Shown here in pieces: positions 1-7,401 of a stretch of DNA of 64,000 nt. Position numbers and translations under genes: made by a program. Where the stretch lies: NCBI RefSeq assembly GCF_000153025.1, contig NZ_CH672431.1, positions 216,256-280,255 on the forward strand. Reading direction: 5' to 3'. A model generated the notes under the pieces. It was not told the DNA's origin. It was given only the letters and a program-made list of their open reading frames with translations, and searched no databases. This DNA comes from Marinomonas sp. MED121. Lineage in GTDB: Bacteria > Pseudomonadota > Gammaproteobacteria > Pseudomonadales > Marinomonadaceae. Within the stretch, counting starts at the first letter, position 1. The number at the start of each line of letters is the position of its first letter.

Positions 1-125
1 TAAGGACTATAGTTACCCAGCATCAAAGTATCCACCAAACTAATGGATAATTCTAAAGTCAAAGTTAGCACCATTGGCATTAATAAATGCAGAACTTCCT
101 TTAATACTGGCCAACGATTTAACAT
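1..125 (-). CDS. MATE family efflux transporter, N-terminal fragment
   Basis: An open frame runs leftward from an ATG at 125 and leaves the window after 41 codons. It begins MLNRWPVLKEVLHLLMP and continues into a hydrophobic stretch holding a VDTLMLG motif. A proline-bearing first helix followed by D-x-x-M-x-G is the usual start of MATE (NorM-type) cation/drug antiporters, which export compounds across the inner membrane using Na+ or H+ gradients. The gene is divergent from the lysine exporter gene at 368, with about 240 bp between the starts. Only the first helix is visible, so substrate and subfamily cannot be judged. Confidence 0.7.
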   Translation of the reverse strand, partial: MLNRWPVLKEVLHLLMPMVLTLTLELSISLVDTLMLGNYSP

Positions 126-367
126 AACTGAATCCTTATAAAATCACGCTTATTATGATCATCCTGAACTGCCCTAAAATAGGGCAACTTAAGATAAATC
201 GGCATAATGTAGCACTTTAAGCTTTGAATGGCAGCAGATCCTTTCTAATCTGCGCCCTGCTATTTTCATTATGCGATTTAAGACTTGCTAAGCTATTGAA
301 ATAGAATGAAAATCAACAGACATTTTGATTTATAATTTTTCAGTAAGCAGTATTACGGACAGCAAAA
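126..367 (+). promoter_or_regulatory. Divergent intergenic region with two hairpins and a TATAAT box
   Basis: This stretch separates the MATE gene from the lysine exporter gene. It holds a 7-bp stem hairpin (170-186, TGCCCTA/TAGGGCA) and a second, bulged hairpin (230-256, core GCAGAT/ATCTGC). A perfect TATAAT lies at 331-336, about 30 bp before the rightward ATG, but no good -35 box is correctly spaced from it. I looked for a lysine riboswitch because of the downstream gene and could not recognise its conserved core. Confidence 0.35.
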
Positions 368-1288
368 ATGACGATACTAATCACCCTAGGACCACTACTT
401 TTGGCCCTACTGGTAGGCTATTGGCTAAACATAAAAATTTTATCTGAGAAGTTAATTCAAGTAAGCCTGACTTGGCTAACTTACCTAATTTTAGGCATGA
501 TAGGTTTTAGCATAGGCGCATTAGACAATCTGGCGGAAAAACTGCTCACTGCTGGCGCGCAAGCACTCATCTTTTTTGCTGCGATTTCAGCGCTGTCTAT
601 TACCGCCCTTTGGTATACAGGCCGACACTTCAACCCCGATGAAAAGTCACTACATACGCAAGCAACCGCTGAGGATGTGAAAATAAGCTTTGCGGTTTTC
701 TCCGATGCCTTTAAAACATTAGGGTTTGTCTTAATTGGATTGGTGATTGGCATTTTTGCTGCCGATAGCTCATTCCATGTGGATACCATAGTGACTTATC
801 TACTTTACCTTCTGCTATTTCTCATTGGCCGACAGTTAAAACAAGGCAATTATCGATTGCGTAAACTCTTCCTAAATACACAAGGTCTCATCATTGCCTT
901 TACCACTGTGACTATGACGCTCTTAGGCGGTTTAATAGGTGCATTGATTTTGGATTTACCAATCGCCCATGGCCTTGCTGTTGTATCCGGCTTTGGCTGG
1001 TATAGCCTATCTGGCATTTTGATCACTGGATTAGGTAACCCGGTATTAGGCACAACGGCTTTTTTGCTGGATATTGGCCGTGAGATTCTCGCTTTGCTGC
1101 TCATCCCAGTATTTTGCCGTATTAGTAACCATGTGTCTGTCGGCTACTCAGGTGCGACTGCGATGGACTTTACTTTGCCTATGTTAGGAAAATTTCATGG
1201 CGCAAATATCATCCCCACCGCCATTGCCAGTGGCTTTATTATGAGTTTGCTTGTTCCAGTGCTTATTCCGCTATTCATGGGGCTTTAA
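368..1288 (+). CDS. lysO: LysO family lysine exporter (DUF340)
   Basis: This is a 306-residue integral membrane protein with about eight to ten hydrophobic segments, close to the roughly 300 residues of E. coli LysO (YbjE). The central part has the small-residue-rich helices typical of the family (GLVIGIFAADSS near 120-135; GWYSLSGILITGLGNPVLGT near 210-230). The family exports L-lysine and the toxic analogue thialysine across the inner membrane. The gene stands alone, followed at once by a strong hairpin terminator, with the fre gene convergent beyond it. The LysO assignment rests on overall pattern and length; substrate is inferred from the family. Confidence 0.8.
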   Translation: MTILITLGPLLLALLVGYWLNIKILSEKLIQVSLTWLTYLILGMIGFSIGALDNLAEKLLTAGAQALIFFAAISALSITALWYTGRHFNPDEKSLHTQATAEDVKISFAVFSDAFKTLGFVLIGLVIGIFAADSSFHVDTIVTYLLYLLLFLIGRQLKQGNYRLRKLFLNTQGLIIAFTTVTMTLLGGLIGALILDLPIAHGLAVVSGFGWYSLSGILITGLGNPVLGTTAFLLDIGREILALLLIPVFCRISNHVSVGYSGATAMDFTLPMLGKFHGANIIPTAIASGFIMSLLVPVLIPLFMGL

Positions 1289-1327
1289 TGAAGCGCTAGA
1301 AGAACAGGTATTTAAACCCAAAATCAA

Positions 1328-1362
1328 AAAACCGCTTTTAGGGAGAACCTAAAAGCGGTTTT
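1328..1362. terminator. Bidirectional intrinsic terminator between lysO and fre
   Basis: A perfect 15-bp stem (1328-1342 with 1348-1362) closes a 5-base loop. It is flanked by A-rich sequence on the left and a T run on the right, so it can terminate the converging lysO and fre transcripts. Confidence 0.9.
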
Positions 1363-1384
1363 TTTATATGAGAAGAAACCTTGG

Positions 1385-2098
1385 TTAAAGCTGTGGTTTC
1401 TCTGGACGTGGTGCATATGCAAACACATCAGAAAAACTCGCATCATGAGCAAGCCCAGCTTCTTCTAACTTATCTAAGGTGCCATAAACCATACCAGGTG
1501 AACCACTCACAAAAGCTACTGAGCGGCTTAGATCAGGATTATCCGCTACAATTTTTTCATACAGCCAGCCAGTGGTACCTTGCCAATCCGCCTCTGCTTC
1601 ATTGGCGACGAGGCTGATATTATCTTGGCTTTCAATCCAATCGACTAAAAAGCTATCTTCAGGTGTACGCACGCCCCAATATAAAGAGACCTTGCCCTGA
1701 TATTTTTGCTCTGTCAGGGCATCGTACATGCTTTTCATTTGCGCAAACCCCGTACCACCAGCCACTAGCAACACTTGATCCACTGAGTCTTTTAAAGCGC
1801 CATTATCTATGTGGCAATCACCACCAGGGATTTTTAAATTAACGTTTTCATTATCTTTAAGATAAGAGATCACTTTAAAGGCTAAAGAGGCTTCATCTGC
1901 GACTAAGATATAGAGCTGCAAACTTGGTAACTCATGGGCTGCACTGCCGATGGAATAAGGGACACTTTCACCACTTGGCAAATGTATCATCAAGTATTGC
2001 CCAGCAATAAAGCTATCAACAGGGACATCAAGGCTAACTTGATAGACATTTTGGTTAATTAACTCAACCTTGTTCACCTTTGCAATTACTTCGTTCAC
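1385..2098 (-). CDS. fre: NAD(P)H-flavin reductase (Fre-like)
   Basis: This 237-residue protein has the ferredoxin-NADP reductase fold: an N-terminal flavin-binding barrel (about 1-100) and a C-terminal NAD(P)-binding domain with LLVAGGTGFAQMKSM (about 110-125). Fre reduces free riboflavin, FMN or FAD with NAD(P)H in the cytosol. Length (E. coli Fre 233) and the position just downstream of ubiD, as in E. coli, support the call. One oddity: the flavin motif is VPYSIGSA, where E. coli Fre has RPFS, so the usual arginine is replaced by valine. A related CDP-deoxyglucoseen-reductase-type enzyme is the alternative. Confidence 0.82.
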   Translation of the reverse strand: MNEVIAKVNKVELINQNVYQVSLDVPVDSFIAGQYLMIHLPSGESVPYSIGSAAHELPSLQLYILVADEASLAFKVISYLKDNENVNLKIPGGDCHIDNGALKDSVDQVLLVAGGTGFAQMKSMYDALTEQKYQGKVSLYWGVRTPEDSFLVDWIESQDNISLVANEAEADWQGTTGWLYEKIVADNPDLSRSVAFVSGSPGMVYGTLDKLEEAGLAHDASFSDVFAYAPRPEKPQL

Positions 2099-2179
2099 AC
2101 TTTTACTCCGTTATCTCGAGTCTGCCCTTTTGGGCTTATATTCTTTACTTGTGTTGTGATGTTTAGGTATAAGGCAAAT

Positions 2180-3673
2180 TTACTTTGTTGATTTACCTGA
2201 AATCGCCTCATCAATACCTAAAGAAGACCAAATATCATCTACTTTGCTCTTCACTTCTTTTGTCATTTCAATGGGGACACCCCACTCTCTATCGGTTTCA
2301 CCTGGCCATTTATTGGTTGCGTCCATTCCCATTTTGGAGCCTAGCCCTGAAACAGGTGAAGCGAAATCCAAATAATCGATAGGCGTATTCTCTATTAAAG
2401 TCGTATCCCTTGCTGGGTCCATACGTGTAGTAATCGCCCAAATCACATCATTCCAGTCTCTTGCATTCACATCATCATCGCAAACAATCACAAACTTGGT
2501 ATACATGAATTGGCGCAAAAAGGACCAGACGCCTAACATGACACGTTTTGCATGACCTGGATATTGTTTCTTCATAGTCACCACTGCCATACGATAAGAG
2601 CAGCCTTCTGGTGGCAAGTAGAAATCAACAATTTCTGGGAATTGCTTTCTTAGTATAGGTACAAAGACTTCATTTAATGCGACACCTAAAATAGCAGGTT
2701 CATCCGGTGGACGTCCTGTATAGGTACTGTGATATATAGGATTCTTACGTTGAGTAATACGCTCAACGGTAAAAACAGGAAAATTATCCTGCTCATTGTA
2801 ATAGCCAGTGTGGTCACCAAAAGGCCCTTCAACCGCTTCATCATCTGGATAAATAAAGCCTTCCAACACGATTTCTGCACTGGCAGGTACTTGTAAGTCA
2901 TTACCAATACATTTGATAAGCTCGGTTTTACTGCCCCTTAACAAGCCTGCAAACGCATATTCAGATAAGGTGTCTGGTACAGGTGTAACCGCCCCTAAAA
3001 TAGTCGCTGGATCTGCACCTAGCACCACAGACACAGGAAAAGGTTCACCTGGATGCTCTTGCTGCCATTCACGAAAATCGAGTGCACCACCACGATGTGA
3101 CAACCAACGCATGATAAGACGATTTTTGCCAATCAACTGCTGGCGATAAATACCCAAGTTTTGGCGTGATTTATGAGGCCCTTTGGTAATAACGAGAGGC
3201 CAGGTTACCAGTGGTGCAGCATCACCTGGCCAGCAAGTTTGAATCGGAATTTTATTAAGATCGACCTGATCACCTTCAAGCACTTCTTGCTGACAAGGGG
3301 CAGACTTAACTATTTTTGGCCCCATGTTCATCACTTGCTTAAAAACAGGCAACTTTTGCCAGGCATCTTTCATACCTTTTGGTGGTTCAGGCTCTTTCAA
3401 AAATGCTAATAATTCACCTATTTCACGCAATGCTGAAACAGATTCTTTCCCCATACCCATGGCAACACGTTTTGGCGTACCAAATAGATTTGCCAATACA
3501 GGCATGTCATGGCCTTTAGGATTTTCAAATAACAGAGCAGGACCTTCACTACGCAAAGTTCTGTCGCTTATTTCTGTCATTTCTAGATAAGGATCGACTT
3601 CAGCAGTTACGCGAATCAACTCTCCCTGCTCTTCTAGAACAGAGATAAAATCTCGAAGGTCTTTGTATTTCAT
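2180..3673 (-). CDS. ubiD: 3-octaprenyl-4-hydroxybenzoate decarboxylase UbiD
   Basis: UbiD decarboxylates 3-polyprenyl-4-hydroxybenzoate in ubiquinone synthesis, using prenylated FMN made by UbiX. I start it at the ATG at 3673 (MKYKDLRDF), giving 497 residues, the length of E. coli UbiD; the frame is open further upstream but that part looks like untranslated leader. Family signatures include the segment [20 protein letters not shown] near 195, where the cofactor-site arginine lies, and the acidic [21 protein letters not shown] region near 270-290. It lies downstream of rho, separated by a terminator, and upstream of fre. Confidence 0.95.
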   Translation of the reverse strand: MKYKDLRDFISVLEEQGELIRVTAEVDPYLEMTEISDRTLRSEGPALLFENPKGHDMPVLANLFGTPKRVAMGMGKESVSALREIGELLAFLKEPEPPKGMKDAWQKLPVFKQVMNMGPKIVKSAPCQQEVLEGDQVDLNKIPIQTCWPGDAAPLVTWPLVITKGPHKSRQNLGIYRQQLIGKNRLIMRWLSHRGGALDFREWQQEHPGEPFPVSVVLGADPATILGAVTPVPDTLSEYAFAGLLRGSKTELIKCIGNDLQVPASAEIVLEGFIYPDDEAVEGPFGDHTGYYNEQDNFPVFTVERITQRKNPIYHSTYTGRPPDEPAILGVALNEVFVPILRKQFPEIVDFYLPPEGCSYRMAVVTMKKQYPGHAKRVMLGVWSFLRQFMYTKFVIVCDDDVNARDWNDVIWAITTRMDPARDTTLIENTPIDYLDFASPVSGLGSKMGMDATNKWPGETDREWGVPIEMTKEVKSKVDDIWSSLGIDEAISGKSTK

Positions 3674-3735
3674 GGTGATACTCTCAGGCATATCATGGGC
3701 ATAGGGTGAAAGGTAGAGCACGAAAAATGAGACAA

Positions 3736-3762
3736 AAAAAACCACTCTTAAAGTGGTTTTTT
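3736..3762 (-). terminator. Intrinsic terminator downstream of rho
   Basis: An 11-bp stem (3736-3746 with 3752-3762) with a 5-base loop and A/T flanks lies 16 bp past the rho stop codon. It should end the rho transcript before ubiD, so ubiD probably has its own promoter or relies on read-through. Confidence 0.85.
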
Positions 3763-3777
3763 CTATCAGGGTTTAGA

Positions 3778-5043
3778 CTACTTGCCTTTACCCTTCATAG
3801 CGTCGAAGAACTCATCGTTGGTTTTGGTCACCTTCAGGCGATCAATCAAGAATTCAGTCGCTGCAACATCTTCCATTGGATTAAGAAGCTTACGTAGAAT
3901 CCACATACGTTGTAGTTCATCTTCAGACGTCAATAAGTCTTCACGACGAGTACCAGAACGGCGAATATTGATCGCAGGGAAAGTACGTTTTTCTGCAATC
4001 TTACGGTCTAGGTGAAGTTCACAGTTACCTGTTCCTTTGAATTCCTCAAAGATAACTTCATCCATTTTCGAGCCAGTATCAACCAAAGCAGTGGCAATAA
4101 TGGTTAAGCTGCCGCCTTCTTCAATATTACGTGCAGCACCAAAGAAACGCTTTGGACGCTCAAGCGCATTAGCATCAACACCACCTGTTAGTACCTTACC
4201 AGAGGAAGGAATAACCGTGTTGTAAGCACGTGCTAGACGCGTAATAGAGTCTAAGAGGATAACGACGTCACGTTTGTGTTCTACCAAACGCTTCGCCTTC
4301 TCTATTACCATTTCAGCCACTTGTACGTGACGACTTGGCGGCTCATCAAATGTAGAGGCAACCACTTCGCCGCGAACGGTACGGGTCATCTCTGTTACTT
4401 CCTCAGGACGTTCGTCAATTAGAAGTACAATTAAGTCTGTTTCTGGGTTGTTACGGGTAATGGCGTTGGCAATGTTCTGCAACATGAAAGTCTTACCCGC
4501 TTTTGGTGGAGATACCACCAAGGCACGCTGGCCTTTACCCATAGGAGCAACTAAGTCAATGATTCTAGACGTCACATCTTCAGTCGAACCATTACCCGCT
4601 TCCATTACCAAACGTTGATCTGCAAATAAAGGCGTTAGGTTTTCAAACAGAATTTTATTACGTACGCTATCTGGCTTATCAAAGTTAATTTCATTAACTT
4701 TTAATAGGGCAAAATAACGCTCACCGTCTTTAGGTGGTCGAATCTTACCGGCAATTGTGTCACCCGTACGCAGATTAAAGCGACGTATTTGGCTAGGTGA
4801 TACATAAATATCATCAGGACCAGCAAGATAAGAGCTGTCAGGTGAACGCAAGAAGCCAAAGCCATCTTGCAAGATTTCCAAGATACCGTCACCGTAAATG
4901 TCTTCACCACTTTTAGCATGGCGCTTTAAGATAGCAAAAATAACATCTTGTTTACGGGAGCGAGACAGGTTATCTATACCCATTTCTGCTGCGATATTTA
5001 AAAGTTCTTGTACTGATTTCTGTTTTAATTCGGTAAGGTTCAT
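3778..5043 (-). CDS. rho: Transcription termination factor Rho
   Basis: Rho is a hexameric RNA-dependent ATPase that terminates transcription. The 421-residue product (E. coli 419) shows the N-terminal Rho_N helices, the RNP1-like motif DGFGFLRS near 60-67, a P-loop [10 protein letters not shown] near 180, Walker [11 protein letters not shown] near 265 and the R-loop region near 325. The N-terminus [15 protein letters not shown] matches the family start. A long untranslated region precedes it; trxA, which often lies beside rho in pseudomonads, is absent here. Confidence 0.98.
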   Translation of the reverse strand: MNLTELKQKSVQELLNIAAEMGIDNLSRSRKQDVIFAILKRHAKSGEDIYGDGILEILQDGFGFLRSPDSSYLAGPDDIYVSPSQIRRFNLRTGDTIAGKIRPPKDGERYFALLKVNEINFDKPDSVRNKILFENLTPLFADQRLVMEAGNGSTEDVTSRIIDLVAPMGKGQRALVVSPPKAGKTFMLQNIANAITRNNPETDLIVLLIDERPEEVTEMTRTVRGEVVASTFDEPPSRHVQVAEMVIEKAKRLVEHKRDVVILLDSITRLARAYNTVIPSSGKVLTGGVDANALERPKRFFGAARNIEEGGSLTIIATALVDTGSKMDEVIFEEFKGTGNCELHLDRKIAEKRTFPAINIRRSGTRREDLLTSEDELQRMWILRKLLNPMEDVAATEFLIDRLKVTKTNDEFFDAMKGKGK

Positions 5044-5546
5044 AAACGGATTTTTACGATTTCTAATTGAGGAAAATGGACAGGACTACTCTAATTTGAC
5101 AATACGCTGGTATATACATATTTAATCTTAATCAGGAAGCTTGTTAATAATAATTTGACCGAGACACAATTTCTGAAACAAATGTTGAAAAATAGCGCGT
5201 AACGATTTGATTGGAACTCTTGTTCTCAAAGCTTATAACCCATTGCTTAAACGCAATAAAAAGGAAAAAACATGCATTGAATGATCAAGAACACACCTAC
5301 TATAGTTGGTGTTATTGTTAAGGTCTATAGAAAAAAAATGGAAAAATCATTTTTTTGGTCAATTTTTAACAAATTTTACATTTTAAGCTTATTAGGGCTG
5401 CTAATTAACACTTTTACCGCTAAAAAAATCCCTCAATATCATTTAAATTCAGCAAAACAATAGGGATAATTACGCAAAATCATGACATATAGTCTCATCT
5501 GAGATAATCTGCCCCCATATAATTAAGCACATAAAGGCGTTTTTGC
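5044..5546. other. 503-bp divergent rho/ppx intergenic region
   Basis: No convincing gene lies here. A 60-codon rightward frame (5281-5463) is A+T-rich, Lys/Ile/Phe-rich and has no recognisable fold, so I treat it as chance. The region should hold the rho leader and the ppx promoter; a TATAAT lies at 5518-5523, 24 bp before the ppx start. A near-perfect 20-bp palindrome with an ACTATAGT core spans 5293-5312 (one mismatched pair) and could be an operator. I found no remnant of a thioredoxin WCGPC motif. Confidence 0.5.
5293..5312. repeat. 20-bp near-perfect palindrome in the rho/ppx intergenic region
   Basis: ACACC-N-ACTATAGT-N-GGTGT is symmetric except for one position pair. It lies about 250 bp upstream of both the rho and ppx start codons. 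A dimeric regulator could bind such a site, but nothing here names one. Confidence 0.35.
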
Positions 5547-7064
5547 ATGCAGTCACTTTTCCAGCAACCTGCCCATGACCTTCCTTTCGAAAAAATAGCC
5601 GCCATCGACCTCGGCTCAAACAGCTTTCATATGGTTATTGCCCAAGTCACACATGGTCAACTTAGGGTAACAGGTGAATACGGAGAAAAAGTACAACTGG
5701 CTGCAGGCCTGAATAAAAATGTGCTAGATGATGAGTCTCAAGAAAGGGGCTTAGCTTGTCTTACTCGCTTTGCCCAAGTCATCGAAAATATGCCACTTGG
5801 TTCAGTTCGTATTGTTGGCACAAACGCCCTTAGGGTAGCTAAAAATCGTTACGATTTTATTGGCAAAGCCATGGACATCATCCCCCATCCGGTAGAAGTT
5901 ATCGCAGGACGAGAAGAAGCCCGTCTGATTTATGTGGGTGTTTCCAATACCATGGATCATGGAGAGAAGAAACGCTTAGTTGTTGATATCGGCGGTGGTA
6001 GTACCGAGTTCATTATCGGTAGCCAACAAAAACCGATTCTCACCGAAAGCCTTCACATGGGTTGTGTTGGTTTTCGCCAACGCTTCTTTAAAGATGGCAC
6101 CATAACCAAATCAAACTTTCAAAAAGCGGTCACGGCAGCTCGCCTTGAAATGCTAAGCATCCAAGATGATTACTTAGAAGAAGATTGGGATCTCGCCATT
6201 GGGTCTTCTGGCACAATTAAAGCGGCTTATCACATCATCAAAGAAAACAATTGGGGCAAAAAAGGCATTAGCCTTAAAGGCATCAAGAGTATTCAAAAAG
6301 CACTCTTTCAAGCGGGCCACTCAGACAACATCAATTTAGATGGATTAAAGCCTGAACGAAAATCAACCTTTGCTCCTGGCCTTGCTATCTTAACGGCAGT
6401 ATTTGAGTGTTTCCAAATTGAAAGTATGGACTTGTCCGTCGGTGCCTTAAGAGAAGGTGTGCTCTTTGACATAATGGGCCGCTATGCAGACAGAGACATT
6501 CGAGAAACAACCGTTCAATACCTTTTGAATCAGTACCATATAGATAAAGAGCAGGCAAAACTAGTCGCTCATACCGGGCTTTCTGCCTTAGCTCAAGTCA
6601 AAGAGGATTGGCAGATCGACAAGATTTCAAGCGAGAGTTTCTTACGTTGGTCAAGCTTATTACATGAAGTCGGAATGGGAATATCTCACAGCCGTTATCA
6701 TAAGCACGGTGCTTATATTATCAGTGAATCTGATTTACCTGGTTTCTCCCAGCAGGAACAACAAGCACTCGCTAATCTGATCTTGCGCCATCGCCGAAAA
6801 TTTACTCAATCCTTAAATTATCGCTTTACCCGACAGGACCAAACAGAGTTAGATAGGTTGGCCATCTTACTGCGCTTTGCCATAAACCTTCACCATGATA
6901 GAAAAGAAGGTGATATGCCCATCTTTTCCATGAAGGCAAAAGACAACACGCTACATATTGAGTTTTTACCCGGCTGGCTTGAGGCCCGCCCATTAACATT
7001 CGCAAACTTACAGCTCGAAGCCGATTACCTATTAGCCAAAAACTTCACTCTCACCTTTAGCTAA
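5547..7064 (+). CDS. ppx: Exopolyphosphatase / guanosine pentaphosphatase
   Basis: Ppx removes terminal phosphates from polyphosphate and in some species hydrolyses pppGpp. The 505-residue protein has the sugar-kinase/Hsp70 actin-like fold: IAAIDLGSNSFHMVIAQV near 18-35 (phosphate 1 loop), RIVGTNALRVAKN near 92, GREEARLIY near 120, VVDIGGGSTEF near 142 and SVGALREGVL near 298. The C-terminal HD-like part holds LLHEVGMGISHSRYHKHGAYI near 371. It is convergent with ppk, an arrangement also known in Pseudomonas. The stop codon is contributed by the left end of the inverted-repeat element at 7062-7330, so the extreme C-terminus may have been altered by its insertion. Confidence 0.95.
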   Translation: MQSLFQQPAHDLPFEKIAAIDLGSNSFHMVIAQVTHGQLRVTGEYGEKVQLAAGLNKNVLDDESQERGLACLTRFAQVIENMPLGSVRIVGTNALRVAKNRYDFIGKAMDIIPHPVEVIAGREEARLIYVGVSNTMDHGEKKRLVVDIGGGSTEFIIGSQQKPILTESLHMGCVGFRQRFFKDGTITKSNFQKAVTAARLEMLSIQDDYLEEDWDLAIGSSGTIKAAYHIIKENNWGKKGISLKGIKSIQKALFQAGHSDNINLDGLKPERKSTFAPGLAILTAVFECFQIESMDLSVGALREGVLFDIMGRYADRDIRETTVQYLLNQYHIDKEQAKLVAHTGLSALAQVKEDWQIDKISSESFLRWSSLLHEVGMGISHSRYHKHGAYIISESDLPGFSQQEQQALANLILRHRRKFTQSLNYRFTRQDQTELDRLAILLRFAINLHHDRKEGDMPIFSMKAKDNTLHIEFLPGWLEARPLTFANLQLEADYLLAKNFTLTFS

Positions 7065-7330
7065 GGAACCTGCGAATAAGTCACCTATTCTCAATCTTTT
7101 CAGAAAAAGTGTCACACAAGGCGTTACTTTGAAGTAATGTAGGTACCTTTCGAGAAGTGACAACACTGGGTGTTACTTTTTCTGAAAGACCCGAAGGGCG
7201 TGGTCTAAAAGACCTAGATTTTTGTTGAGAACCTTATCAATAGAAAAACTATTAAGTTGCACTCCTCGCCATAAATCTAGGCGCTTTTATTCACACGCTG
7301 AGGCGGGAGAACTTATTCGCAGGTTCCTTA
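7062..7330. mobile_element. MITE-like element with 20-bp terminal inverted repeats
   Basis: The ends 7062-7081 and 7311-7330 are perfect 20-bp inverted copies (outer sequence TAAGGAACCTGCGAATAAGT). Inside are two further perfect inverted pairs: 13 bp (7098-7110 with 7175-7187) and 9 bp (7213-7221 with 7273-7281), plus a small GGTCT/AGACC hairpin near 7203-7214. No frame in its 269 bp could encode a transposase. It fills nearly all of the ppx-ppk gap. I read it as a non-autonomous miniature element or the joined ends of a deleted insertion sequence. A target duplication is unclear; a TA pair at each end is possible but lies inside the repeat. Confidence 0.7.
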
Positions 7331-7346
7331 ATAAAAAGCTAGATAC

Positions 7347-7377
7347 AAAAAGGCCGAGAATGATTCTCGGCCTTTTT
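7347..7377. terminator. Intrinsic terminator downstream of ppk
   Basis: A perfect 14-bp stem (7347-7360 with 7364-7377) closes a 3-base loop, G+C-rich in the middle and A/T at the base. It lies just past the ppk stop and can also stop rightward read-through from ppx and the element. Confidence 0.9.
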
Positions 7378-7401
7378 CATTTCTATAATTAAATAATCAA
7401 A

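Noticed and set aside
126..367. Lysine riboswitch before lysO
   Set aside because: Only simple hairpins are visible; I could not match the conserved lysine aptamer core.
3673..3745. N-terminal extension of UbiD
   Set aside because: Starting at 3673 gives the exact E. coli length; the extra codons overlap the rho terminator region.
5281..5463. 60-codon rightward frame in the rho/ppx gap
   Set aside because: Low-complexity Lys/Ile/Phe composition, no ribosome site, no recognisable fold; fits chance in A+T-rich non-coding DNA.
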